From Mycoplasma sp. ATU-Cv-703 (GTDB lineage Bacteria > Bacillota_I > Bacilli_A > Mycoplasmatales > Metamycoplasmataceae), in the NCBI GenBank assembly GCA_004011965.1, contig RYZV01000001.1:259726-323725 (forward strand): DNA of 64,000 nucleotides, read 5' to 3'. A program made the translations under genes and the position numbers. Positions within the stretch are counted from its first letter, which is position 1; each line of letters starts with the position of its first letter. Shown here piece by piece: positions 1 through 10,306 of the stretch. A model generated the notes under the pieces. That model worked only from the letters and a program-made list of their open reading frames with translations. It was not told where the DNA came from and made no database searches.

Positions 1-2556
1 TAAACAAAAATTAGTTTAAGGATACATAAGGATTATACTGCCCCAAAATACGACGACTATGAACTGAAAAGATGGAAGAGTTTAAGGATACATAAGGATT
101 ATACTGCCCCAAAATTAATTAACTGTTTTTGTCCGTAGAACTCGGGTTTAAGGATACATAAGGATTATACTGCCCCAAAATACTATCGCTTAATCATTCA
201 CTAACCCCTTCGTTTAAGGATACATAAGGATTATACTGCCCCAAAATGACATTGCTAAGCAGCGTTTAAACGACCGCGTTTAAGGATACATAAGGATTAT
301 ACTGCCCCAAAATTCATCGGAGTTTTGGATCTTCCGCGATGATGTTTAAGGATACATAAGGATTATACTGCCCCAAAATTTAAACATCGAGGTCAATAAA
401 CAAAAATTAGTTTAAGGATACATAAGGATTATACTGCCCCAAAATACGACGACTATGAACTGAAAAGATGGAAGAGTTTAAGGATACATAAGGATTATAC
501 TGCCCCAAAATTTACGATTACAAACTTCCCTACGGCAAAGTGTTTAAGGATACATAAGGATTATACTGCCCCAAAATTAAAGTCTTGGCGACTAGCGCTA
601 GATACGGGTTTAAGGATACATAAGGATTATACTGCCCCAAAATGTAGCACGTAAATCCCCTTTCTATAACGGTGTTTAAGGATACATAAGGATTATACTG
701 CCCCAAAATCCAAGCGGAAGAAGACTTAACAAACGAGCAGTTTAAGGATACATAAGGATTATACTGCCCCAAAATGTACGACATATACACCTTTTTTATA
801 ACGGTGTTTAAGGATACATAAGGATTATACTGCCCCAAAATTTTTTGTATCTATAATGCCACAGCATGCCGTTTAAGGATACATAAGGATTATACTGCCC
901 CAAAATTCGTCTCAGTATAATCAATACGTGTCTAATGTTTAAGGATACATAAGGATTATACTGCCCCAAAATTGACGCCACCAGTAAGTGTCATCGCCAG
1001 CAGTTTAAGGATACATAAGGATTATACTGCCCCAAAATCGAAAAGTATGAAACGTTTAGGACATGACAGTTTAAGGATACATAAGGATTATACTGCCCCA
1101 AAATTATCTTTGCCGTTTTTAAATCTTATTTTGAGTTTAAGGATACATAAGGATTATACTGCCCCAAAATGAATTTGACCCAGTAATATATTCCTAATTT
1201 GTTTAAGGATACATAAGGATTATACTGCCCCAAAATCCCACCTTAATTCTAGCAGAAAAAACCCAAGTTTAAGGATACATAAGGATTATACTGCCCCAAA
1301 ATTAGCGGTCGTTTAAACGCTGCTTAGCAATGGTTTAAGGATACATAAGGATTATACTGCCCCAAAATTTTCTCATTTTGCGTACGTGGATGCATCTCGT
1401 TTAAGGATACATAAGGATTATACTGCCCCAAAATTTTCAACTACCTTTGCGTGCTCTTCAACTAGTTTAAGGATACATAAGGATTATACTGCCCCAAAAT
1501 GTTTCACTTCACAACTACATTCTTTAATTTGTTTAAGGATACATAAGGATTATACTGCCCCAAAATTGTAGAGTAATTTACCTTTTTGGTGCGTTTGTTT
1601 AAGGATACATAAGGATTATACTGCCCCAAAATCGAATTTTTAAAATGGTTAGACAAACTAAAGTTTAAGGATACATAAGGATTATACTGCCCCAAAATTT
1701 CTTCTAACGCCTTGTCTCAGTACAATCAGTTTAAGGATACATAAGGATTATACTGCCCCAAAATTCGGTCAGTACTTGATTAAATACGCATCGTGTTTAA
1801 GGATACATAAGGATTATACTGCCCCAAAATATGAGCAAGATGAAGATTAATTTGCACGGAGTTTAAGGATACATAAGGATTATACTGCCCCAAAATCCAT
1901 CATTAAATGGGGTGGAAAAGATGGTTGTTTAAGGATACATAAGGATTATACTGCCCCAAAATTTGCAAGGGTGATATAAAGACGCCCAAAATGTTTAAGG
2001 ATACATAAGGATTATACTGCCCCAAAATAGGATTATAGGTGCCATAGCAGAGATTGGAGTTTAAGGATACATAAGGATTATACTGCCCCAAAATCGTGAA
2101 GCTCACAATCGTCAAAAACCGCGGGTTTAAGGATACATAAGGATTATACTGCCCCAAAATCTTGGCATTTTTCAAACCTTTTGTCAGCAAGTTTAAGGAT
2201 ACATAAGGATTATACTGCCCCAAAATCTTTGATCATACTGTTGTAATTTTTTCTTTGTTTAAGGATACATAAGGATTATACTGCCCCAAAATGTGTTGCA
2301 ATTGTTCCAGAATCAATTATTCGTTTAAGGATACATAAGGATTATACTGCCCCAAAATATAGTTGTGATTTGTTTCAACGGCAAATATGTTTAAGGATAC
2401 ATAAGGATTATACTGCCCCAAAATAGGCGACCAAAGCTAAACTACCGTTTAAGTGTTTAAGGATACATAAGGATTATACTGCCCCAAAATTATTGAGAAT
2501 GAAATTGGGATCCACGACCGGTTTAAGGATACATAAGGATTATACTGCCCCAAAAT
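1..2556 (+). CRISPR. Type II CRISPR array, 39 repeats
   Basis: Thirty-nine identical 36-nt repeats start GTTTAAGG and end GCCCCAAAAT; first repeat 14-49, last 2521-2556. Spacers are 30 nt (period 66), except one of 29 nt at 842-870. Bases 1-13 are the end of a further spacer, so the array continues left of the window and its leader is not seen. The orientation with GTTT at the 5' end and CCCAAAA at the 3' end matches type II repeats as transcribed, so crRNA probably reads on the plus strand, towards the convergent cas9. No degenerate terminal repeat is visible at 2521. Spacers 380-409 and 446-475 recur at 1-13 and 50-79. An AT-rich tract (2557-2590) follows the last repeat. Confidence 0.99.
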
Positions 2557-2583
2557 GTCAAATTTAAAAATTTTTTAATTTTT

Positions 2584-5500
2584 TTACACCAAGAGTTTTA
2601 ATGGTCGGAAAATGTGTTTAATTTTTTTGACGTTACCTAGATAATCTAGATTCACCATTTTGCAATTTACAAGTTTAGTGTTTAAGGTTCAAAAATCTCG
2701 CATTTCTTTTCCTTTAGAATCCAGGTTAGGCTTTCCATCCAATCTCTTAAGTTCTAATTTATTAGCTCGGGGAACACAACCACATATTCTGTAGATATTA
2801 TCATCTTTGTCAACGATAATATCTCCTTTGTGTATGACAAAATACTCTGTATCGCTATTTATGCCTCTTCCCTTGATTTTTTTTCAGTATTCTTCTTTCA
2901 ATTGATAAGAACCGTCGTTTTTGTATTTAGCGACCAACGCATTGATTGGCACTAACTGGTATTTGCCTTCATCATCACGATATAAATGAATTTCGGTTCA
3001 CTTCATTGATTCGTAAAAAGAAGTAGAATCGGTTTCTCCGCTGCTCTTGCGCAAAACGATATCATCTAACTGCTTTTCTTCTCTTACAATCTTGATTGAG
3101 CTAACTTTTCTAGTAATTTGCTGTCCCTTTTTGTTTTCAAAGATAACTGGCACTCTGCCTTGTGCGTCAGTCAATTTTACAAAAGGATTGCTGTCTCCGC
3201 CATTTAAGAAAATTGTTCTCAATGCTAAAAATGTTTTCGGATCATGGATTTTCATTGGAACTGTGTATTTATAATCATCTGAAAAGACTTTTTTTAGATC
3301 ATCAACCTTAGTGGTTGGATCAGCAAGATTAATTTTAACCACTTTGTGAATCTTGCCATCCACCTTTTTGCTACCATAAAGAGTTTCGTTAAACAGTTGT
3401 ATGTTATTTTTCTTATTAACCATGTAAGAAAAACGAACTTTTTCCATGTTTGCATTCAGATCTTCACGAATTTCATTTGGTTTCATAACACGATTGTGTT
3501 CATCAAAAATTTTGCCAACTTTTTCACTTGTACCTTGTTTAACTCCATCTAGCACATCTTGAACACTTGCGGCAGGATTGCTGACAATTTTTTCAATAAG
3601 TTTACCAAGTCCTGGGTTTCTCAAGGCTAAATGAGTTACTAGGACAGCGTCTTCGGCATGGTGACCATTCCACTGACGAATTTTGATGCCGTTTTCATCA
3701 AGCGATCCGTCTTTTTCGGCCCAATCTGGTCTTTTCAGCGGATACCTTTTAGTGTCAACAATTTTGCGCAAATAACTGGTGGCCTTTCCGTTAATAGTTT
3801 TAACTTTTGCTTGGTGGAAGGGATGATTCTCTTCAACTGTTTTAGCAAATTCTTTTAGAATTGCAAGCACTTCTTTGGCAACGTAACGCGTATCCACCAG
3901 ATTACGCTGAATGAAACGATGATTGTTGTTTGGATCAGAATAATCAACTTCTGACGTTATAAGTTCATATTTAGATGGCTGCCCGCCTGGTCTTTTTTCA
4001 GTTTTAGCAAAACGACCTTCCTTGCCGTATCAAATTGCTCACTGTTTTTTCATGCGAGCAAACTCTTCTGATGACAAATATTGAAAGGGAGTTAGTTGAC
4101 CTTTGCGAGAATTATGAATTTTTTTGGTCAAAACTTTGTTATGACGCGAATCATCAAAAGACTGCGAATAAGGAATAATGTGATCAATGTCTGTGTAACC
4201 AAAGTCTTTAACTACTCTGTCAAGGTCAAGCAATTCACCATCATAAGCATCACGACCATGTTGTTGAACATAAAGTCAAACTTTTTGAAGCGCTTTGCCT
4301 TCTACTCGCGATGATCACCCCTCTTTTTCAGCTCGGTCCTTAATTTGTTCAACAAGTTCACGAATCTGTTCGTTACGTTGTGCCAAATATTTTTGGATAT
4401 TTTTGATCGATTCCTTGGCCTGTTTGCCATTATGTTCACGAGCCATTTCAATTACGACATTTTGAACTTGATATTCTTTGTGCTGTTTGATAATTGTATT
4501 AAGCAAATTAATAGTCTGTCGAATTGAACGTTTAACTGTGGGAGAAGCAACCAATTCATCCATCCATTTTTTAGGTAGGTAAACGAGATTGTCGCCCGCC
4601 TGTAAGCGACTTTTCTTTTGGAATAGATCGTTTTCCTCGGCGATTTCCATTTGATTTTTACTAGTTTGCAATAACTCTGGCAGCATCATGCGCATAGCCT
4701 TGTAAGAAAGACTGTGATTTTCGCTGAAGCGAGCTCCTTTAACTTGGGATAGTTCCTCAATAATTTCTCCATTCAAGATAGGTGAATTGATCTCACTTAA
4801 TTCAACTCGGCGATCCTCAACGCTTTTAAACTCGGAAAATACGTCCACTATATTGTCAACTATTTCTAATTTAAACCGATGCCCATCAAACAAATCGTCT
4901 AATTTCAACGCGCGATCAAATTTTTTCAAAACATTGTTCACAAGATGGAAAGAAGTCAATGGGGTAACAAGCGGTTTTCATTCCCCGTGTTTGCCCTCAA
5001 CTCGAAAACCTTTAAAGTCTTGTTCTTCCATGTTGTAAGTCGCCATTAAATAATCGATTATTTTGTTGGTGTTAGCTTTTGTTTTTAGAGCAATTTCTAA
5101 ACACTTAATTTTGTCTTGAAGCGATAAATGAGTGCGATCAGATTTGTTATCGGGATTGCCCATTCAAACGTTATTAAGATCGTTTAGTAAATTGAACACT
5201 TCAGCCGTAAGACTATTTTTAGGCGCTCTGTTTTGATCGGGCAAATAGGTGCACTTACCAATTGTCCTTGCTCACATGTTTGGGTGAGATTCAAGTTTTC
5301 CGGTTTCTTTGTCAATGTAGTAACGACTGTAAGGTGAAATTAACTGGTAATTCTTTAGACCAACATTTTCGTAACCTTCTTTTGGCCCCGGCCCAACCTC
5401 AAAACTGCGGTGGCGATTAAATAACTCTAAATAATCTTTTTGGAAATTTGATGCTAGAGTGGATTGGGCCAAAATCTTCTTCAATTCTTGATCGTAGTCT

Positions 5501-6168
5501 TTTCGTCAGAAATTTTGGTTAAACTCGTTGCGGAAATAACCTTCGGCTAAAAAACATTTCCACTGGTTTTCAATCGGCAACTTATCTTTGTCGTAATAGT
5601 CATTGTACGCAGAATCTTTGGTCTTTTTACCTGGTTTATCCGATCCTTGATCGTCATCTTCCACCGTGTATTTTTTACCACGGTGAGCCAAATACCAGTA
5701 AAGAACTTGGATCAAATCGTTTTGAGAAAGTTTTTGTGTCAAAGCGCGCTTACGCAGAACCATCACCCGAGAAGTTTTGAGCTGCGTTTTTTGCTCGGCA
5801 CTTAAGTCCAATCCTTGGAAATCGCTTTCTTCAACTTTATCAACGATGTACTTGTTAACAAAATCGTAGAGGTACTTTCTCTCGCGATCCATCTTGTCAA
5901 TTTCTAAGTCAATCAGTCCGTGGTTTTTTAAAAGTTTGATGTAATCAAGTTTTAAATTTTTGCGACGGTTTTTAAGTCGGCGAGCTGATCTTTTTTGGCG
6001 ACGAATTTGATTTTCTAAGTGGTGGTCTTTTGGATCATCAACCGTTTCAAACAATCGCACTCCGTGCTTAATGATTTTAAGATTTTCATCTAGAATCGCT
6101 CAGCCAACCGAAGCAATTCCGATATCAAGTCCGATATTAACTTTTTTACGCGCTAGTTCTTGTTGCAT
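2584..6168 (-). CDS. cas9: Type II CRISPR effector nuclease Cas9
   Basis: RNA-guided DNA endonuclease of 1194 aa, read with UGA as Trp; all reading-frame pieces are in one frame, so the gene is intact. RuvC-I is IGLDIGIASVGWAI near residue 12 (Asp15). The Arg-rich bridge helix follows at about residues 55-75. RuvC-II is VVIEMARE (Glu574). HNH is DIDHIIPYS (Asp662-His663) with Asn686. RuvC-III is HHAEDA (His837, Asp840). The C-terminus ends in a VNLDYLGNVKKIK segment like other short Cas9s. The ATG at 6168 has AGGGG eight bases upstream. Length suits compact II-A or II-C enzymes; subtype cannot be fixed without cas1/cas2/csn2, none of which lie in this window. Confidence 0.98.
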
Positions 6169-6186
6169 TTATACACCCCTAATTAG

Positions 6187-6205
6187 CCTGACAAAGTTAG
6201 TCAGG
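6187..6205. promoter_or_regulatory. Inverted repeat in the cas9 leader
   Basis: CCTGAC and GTCAGG are perfect inverted copies separated by 7 bases, in the 81-bp gap between the yihY-type gene and cas9. It lies just upstream of the cas9 ribosome binding site. A weak TATAGT (-10-like) box is seen further upstream on the minus strand. It could be an operator or a 5'-UTR hairpin; there is no T-run, so it is not a standard terminator. Confidence 0.4.
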
Positions 6206-6249
6206 TTTGCTGCGTAATAAAACTATATACCATCCACGCGCGACAATAA

Positions 6250-7320
6250 TTACTTTTTTGACCAAGTTCGTTTATTCTCAACTCGCGGACCAACAAAAGT
6301 TTTGTAGTAAGACGCGTTGGTAGTGATGCCTAGAAAAATGAAGTAAGTAATGATCAGCGAAGATGTGCCGATGTACATGATCGCTCCCACGGTGCCATAA
6401 CGACTGTAACTCCACATGTTAGCAATCGCTCCAAAAACAGCTAAAAACAAACTAGTCGGCAAAGCGCTAACCATGGCACCCGGCAAAACTTGCCGAGTTT
6501 TAATTTGAAAACGCGGTGAAAAGCGGTAGAAAAAAAGAAACATCATCAGCATCAAAACGAAAAGACCAAAAATTAGGAAGATGTACATGATTGCTTCCTG
6601 CGCCACCGGGTCAATCGGCAAAGCGTGTACTTCGCGATCCACAATGATGTTAATCGTTAAAGCAATTGCCAAAATAACCGTGAACTGTAAAACCAACATC
6701 ATGCCGCGAAACTTATTCATCCAATACCCGCCCACAAAACGGTGTTCGTAAAGGTAAGATTGGGTGTAAATTAGCTTGGCAAATCCGCCCGCTGCAATCC
6801 AAGTGGTAATGATTAGGAAAAACAAAATCGGCAAAGCGGTGCCTAAGTTGGTAGTTCAACCCGAAACGGCCTCGCCAATTTGACTAATGATGTCCCTCAT
6901 ACCAGGAATAAACTTCCCCAGCACCTCAGCAATTGGATCTCTATCACCCGTTGAAATGAATTCTTTAAAACCAGGGATCGAGTAAATGAACATGATAATC
7001 GTCATGATCGGCATAAACGACATGATTAAGTAAAAAGCGATTGAAGAGGGAATGTAAATAAAGTCCGAAGACATAATCCGCTTATAAGTCCTGTCAATGA
7101 TTTCAAAGTTTTTTTGCGGATCTCTCCAACGACTTGGTTTGACAACAATTCTTAAAGCGATGAAAATGATGAATTTAATTAGTTTTTCGTAAAAGGGGAT
7201 TTTGCGCTGAGAATCAACGAGCAAAGATGAAATTAACTTGAACTGTTTCGGTTTTTTCTTTTTCTTAATTTTTTTGGGTTTTTCGTAGCCAGCGTCTAAC
7301 CCTTTATTTCTTTTGAACAT
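6250..7320 (-). CDS. YihY/UPF0761 family inner-membrane protein
   Basis: 356-aa polytopic membrane protein of the YihY family (once called ribonuclease BN; that activity is not supported for this family). The N-terminus is Lys-rich and cytosolic. Hydrophobic segments follow: a FIYIPSSIAFYLIMSF region typical of the family near residue 90, then several helices in the second half. One UGA-Trp joins the halves near 6850. Start ATG at 7320 overlaps the end of gatB by 17 nt, so it is translationally linked to the gat genes. Transport or lipid-related roles are only suggested for the family. Confidence 0.85.
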
Positions 7321-8725
7321 TAGTTTTCAATTCTAACCGCACTAACTCGCTGAGCATTTTCGCATCGGCTTGACCACGGGTTTCACGCATGATTTGACCA
7401 ACGAGAAAGTTAGCGACTTTGTCCGGTTTGTCAGAGTTTTTCCCAATGAACTCCCGGTTTGCAAGCACGGTTTTCTTAATTATCGCACTGATTTGACCTT
7501 GATCCAACTTTTCGCGGGCTCTAGACTCTTTAACAACTTGGTCAAACGTGGTTTGGCCTTGGTCTAACTTAATTAAAGTTGGTTTAAGTTGAGCAATCGG
7601 CAAATCGCCTTGGCTAACGAGCTTGACAAGTTCCCCAAATTCGGTCGGTTTAATTTTTAAATTTGCTAGTCCGCGGTTTTGGTAATTAGCTAAAGCCATT
7701 AGATGACTGAAAAATAGACGCGCCCCTTGCTGGTGATTATTGAAGTTAACTGCATCAAAGTAAAGCGCTTTGTCAGGGCTACTCACTAACTGTTCTATGT
7801 ACTGTGGTTCAACGCCAAGTTTTTGGTACCGTGAACGTTTTTGCCAAGGGAGTTCGGCGATTTTAATTTGCTCAACCCAAGCGCGATCTAGTTTAATCGG
7901 CGGAATGTTTGGTTCGGCAAAGTATTTGTAATCAATTGCAGCGGTTTTTTCGCGCATAGTCACCGTCTGGCCACTTGCTTCATCAAAACGCTTAGTAGCT
8001 TGAACCACTTTTTGACCGCTATCTAAAGTTTTGGTCTGCACTTGCGTTTCAAACTCAACTGCTTTCAAAATGTTTTGCAAAGAATTAAGGTTTTTGATTT
8101 CCACTTTAGTCCCATAACCATCAGATTGCGGCTTGTTAAGAGAGATGTTAATGTCTGCCCGCAGCGATCCTTCTTCCATTTTGGCATCGGAAATGTTAAG
8201 CGTCTGAGCAATTAGGCGAATTAAATTTACGTATTCATGAGCCTCTTGAGCACTAGATAAATCTGGTTCGCTAACAATTTCAATTAACGGCACCCCTGCG
8301 CGGTTGTAGTCAAGCAAAGTCAATTCGCCTTGATGGTGTGAGCGCGCCGTGTCTTCTTCAAGGTGAATCCGGGTAATTCGAACTTTTTTTTCGTTTCCCA
8401 AGTGCAAAATTCCCTTCGTGGCAATCGGTTCAAATTGTTGGGTTATTTGGTAACCCTTGGGCAAGTCCGGATAAAAGTAGTTTTTCCGATCAAACTTTAA
8501 CTGATCTGCAAGTTGCATCTCTAGCGCCTTAGCGAGCTGAATCGCTTTTTCAACTGCCGCTTGGTTAACAGTTGGCAAAGTGCCCGGGTAGCCTAAATCA
8601 ATTTCGTTAATCAAAGTGTTTGGCTCAGCGGCAAAATCAACGGGCGAACCAGAAAACATTTTCGTTTTAGTGTTCAGCTCTAGGTGAATCTCGATGCCGA
8701 TTCGTACTTGGTAATTTTTAGTCAC
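7304..8725 (-). CDS. gatB: Asp/Glu-tRNA(Asn/Gln) amidotransferase subunit B
   Basis: 473 aa, full length. GatB is the kinase and tRNA-binding subunit of GatCAB, which converts Glu-tRNA(Gln) to Gln-tRNA(Gln) (and Asp-tRNA(Asn) where needed). The N-terminus VRIGIEIHLELNTKTKMF and the LPKGYQITQQ motif are characteristic, and a C-terminal YqeY-like helical tail is present. The start is GTG (GTGACTAAA), overlapping the gatA stop by 8 nt. Gene order gatC-gatA-gatB is conserved. No UGA codon occurs inside. Confidence 0.98.
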   Translation of the reverse strand: MTKNYQVRIGIEIHLELNTKTKMFSGSPVDFAAEPNTLINEIDLGYPGTLPTVNQAAVEKAIQLAKALEMQLADQLKFDRKNYFYPDLPKGYQITQQFEPIATKGILHLGNEKKVRITRIHLEEDTARSHHQGELTLLDYNRAGVPLIEIVSEPDLSSAQEAHEYVNLIRLIAQTLNISDAKMEEGSLRADINISLNKPQSDGYGTKVEIKNLNSLQNILKAVEFETQVQTKTLDSGQKVVQATKRFDEASGQTVTMREKTAAIDYKYFAEPNIPPIKLDRAWVEQIKIAELPWQKRSRYQKLGVEPQYIEQLVSSPDKALYFDAVNFNNHQQGARLFFSHLMALANYQNRGLANLKIKPTEFGELVKLVSQGDLPIAQLKPTLIKLDQGQTTFDQVVKESRAREKLDQGQISAIIKKTVLANREFIGKNSDKPDKVANFLVGQIMRETRGQADAKMLSELVRLELKTNVQKK

Positions 8726-10025
8726 GCTTTGCTCCGATCAGTTTTTCAAAGTAAAGCGCGTGGGAAAGCAGTTTTTTGTCGTGGTAAATTTTCGCGTCCA
8801 ACAGTAGTCCGACCGGCATGCCTTCTTCCCTAGTAAAGGGAATTGAAACCGACGGGTTACCAACCAAATTTGAAACGGCGCAGTACTCACTAGTTCAAAC
8901 ATTTGGTTTACCGCTTTCTCAAGTCGGCGCAAAAGTCGTGGTTGGAAAAACTAGGACATCGTAATGGTCAAAAATTTTGTTGTAGCGGTCGTGAATTAAG
9001 CGGCGAACTTTCTGGGCTCTTAAGAAAATTTCGGCTTGGTTTTCTCTAAGCAAGTAGTAGGCTCCGAGCGTGAAACGACGCTGAACCATTTTGCCAAGGT
9101 ATTCACTGCGCGTTTTTAACATCATCTTTGACCAATCTTGACCCTCAATGCGTTGACCAAAGTTAACTCCGGCCAAATTAGCGTCGTTAGAGGAAGCTTC
9201 TGAGTAAGAAATTACTTCGTAAGTTGGGTCAATTAGTTCAAAAGTTTCTTGCTCTAAATTGACAACCTCAGTTTTGACGCCATCCTTGTTTAACTTGTCT
9301 TGCAAATCCAAGTAGGCTTTTTTAACCGTGGGCGATAGTTGACCGTAATCGTTTAAAAAAGCAACTCGCTCGGGTTTAACCAATTGAACTTCTGGCCGCT
9401 CTACTTCCCTAGTAGTTAAATCACGCGGATCTTGACCAAAAAGCGCTTGGCTAGCCACAATCGCGTCGTTAACATTGTGAGTAATTCATCCGACTGTGTC
9501 TAACGAAGAGGCGAAGGCAAACATGCCGTAGCGCGACACCGCTCCGTAAGAGGGTTTAAAACCAACTAGGCCGCAGTAGGAAGCTGGTAAACGAACTGAG
9601 TTACCCGTGTCTGAACCAATTGCCAAACCAATGTTTTGGGTAAAAGTTGCCACCGAACCCGATGAAGATCCGCCGGGCATACGAGTTGAATCTAGCGGAT
9701 TATTAATTTTTCCTCAGGCCGAGTGCTCGCCCGATCCACCTAGTGCAAGTTCGTCCATGTGAATTTTAGCAGCAATGCCGGCGCCCGCTTGGCGCAATTT
9801 AGTTACAACCGCGGCGTCATAACCAGGCTCAAAGCCAACCAAAATTCGAGAAGAGGCTTGAGTCGGCGCGTCGGAAGTCGCATAAAGATCCTTGATTGTG
9901 ACGACAACTTGACTAAGCAACCCGGCACCAAACTCCACTTTTTGGTAAAGATGAGCTAAAGCGTGGTTTGAATCATTTTTGAGTTCATGAACCGCTTGAC
10001 CTAAGTTGCCTTTTTGTTTAAACAC
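8718..10025 (-). CDS. gatA: Asp/Glu-tRNA(Asn/Gln) amidotransferase subunit A
   Basis: 435 aa after reading UGA as Trp. GatA is the amidase-signature glutaminase of GatCAB and releases ammonia from Gln. The glycine/serine-rich signature [10 protein letters not shown] and the segment [16 protein letters not shown] carry the Ser-cis-Ser-Lys catalytic elements (Lys in TIKDLYAT, Ser in PGGSSSGS and [11 protein letters not shown]). It is a little shorter than the usual ~480 aa, mainly at the N-terminus. Its ATG overlaps the last base of gatC and its TAA lies inside the gatB start, so the three subunits are coupled. Confidence 0.97.
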
Positions 10026-10306
10026 TAGAGCACCTTTTTTAGACTAACCAAACCGTTTTGCTGGCTCGGAGCGTTTTTTAGACAAATTTCGCGGTCAATT
10101 TGGTGATTGGGCTCATCAACTCGCAAATTAAAATGGCAAGTTTGCCCAATCCAAACAAGCGGATTTATGCCGCTCACATCAACCTTTTTGAGGCGATTAA
10201 TTTTAGTCTCTAAAAGCTCGTACTCCTGCTCTAATTGATCAAGCACCTCAGAATTGACTTCTAGCATTAACGTGTTGGCAACTTTAGTCAGTTTGGCTCG
10301 GTCCAT
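10025..10306 (-). CDS. gatC: Asp/Glu-tRNA(Asn/Gln) amidotransferase subunit C
   Basis: 93 aa small stabilising subunit of GatCAB. It has the usual helical N-terminus (LTKVANTLMLEV), then a loop with DVSGINPLVW and a C-terminal tail with DEPNHQIDREICLKNAP, which resembles the family's R-D motif. It sits directly upstream of gatA (1-nt overlap) and directly downstream of ligA, so all four are probably co-transcribed. Confidence 0.93.
   Translation of the reverse strand: MDRAKLTKVANTLMLEVNSEVLDQLEQEYELLETKINRLKKVDVSGINPLVWIGQTCHFNLRVDEPNHQIDREICLKNAPSQQNGLVSLKKVL

Noticed and set aside
530..2223. Open reading frames of 60-106 aa with repeated GQYNPYVSLN or LRIHKDYTAPK units inside the array
   Set aside because: These are translations of the CRISPR repeat (66 nt is a multiple of three), not genes.
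2620..2700. CCTTAAAC followed by a small hairpin on the minus strand near the cas9 3' end, as a tracrRNA anti-repeat
   Set aside because: Only 8 bases pair perfectly with the repeat start and the sequence is in-frame Cas9 C-terminus; no promoter or terminator fits.
6169..6190. Resemblance between the cas9 start region and the CRISPR repeat (possible self-targeting or tracrRNA)
   Set aside because: About 10 of 14 matches with A-C type mismatches in the duplex; not better than chance.
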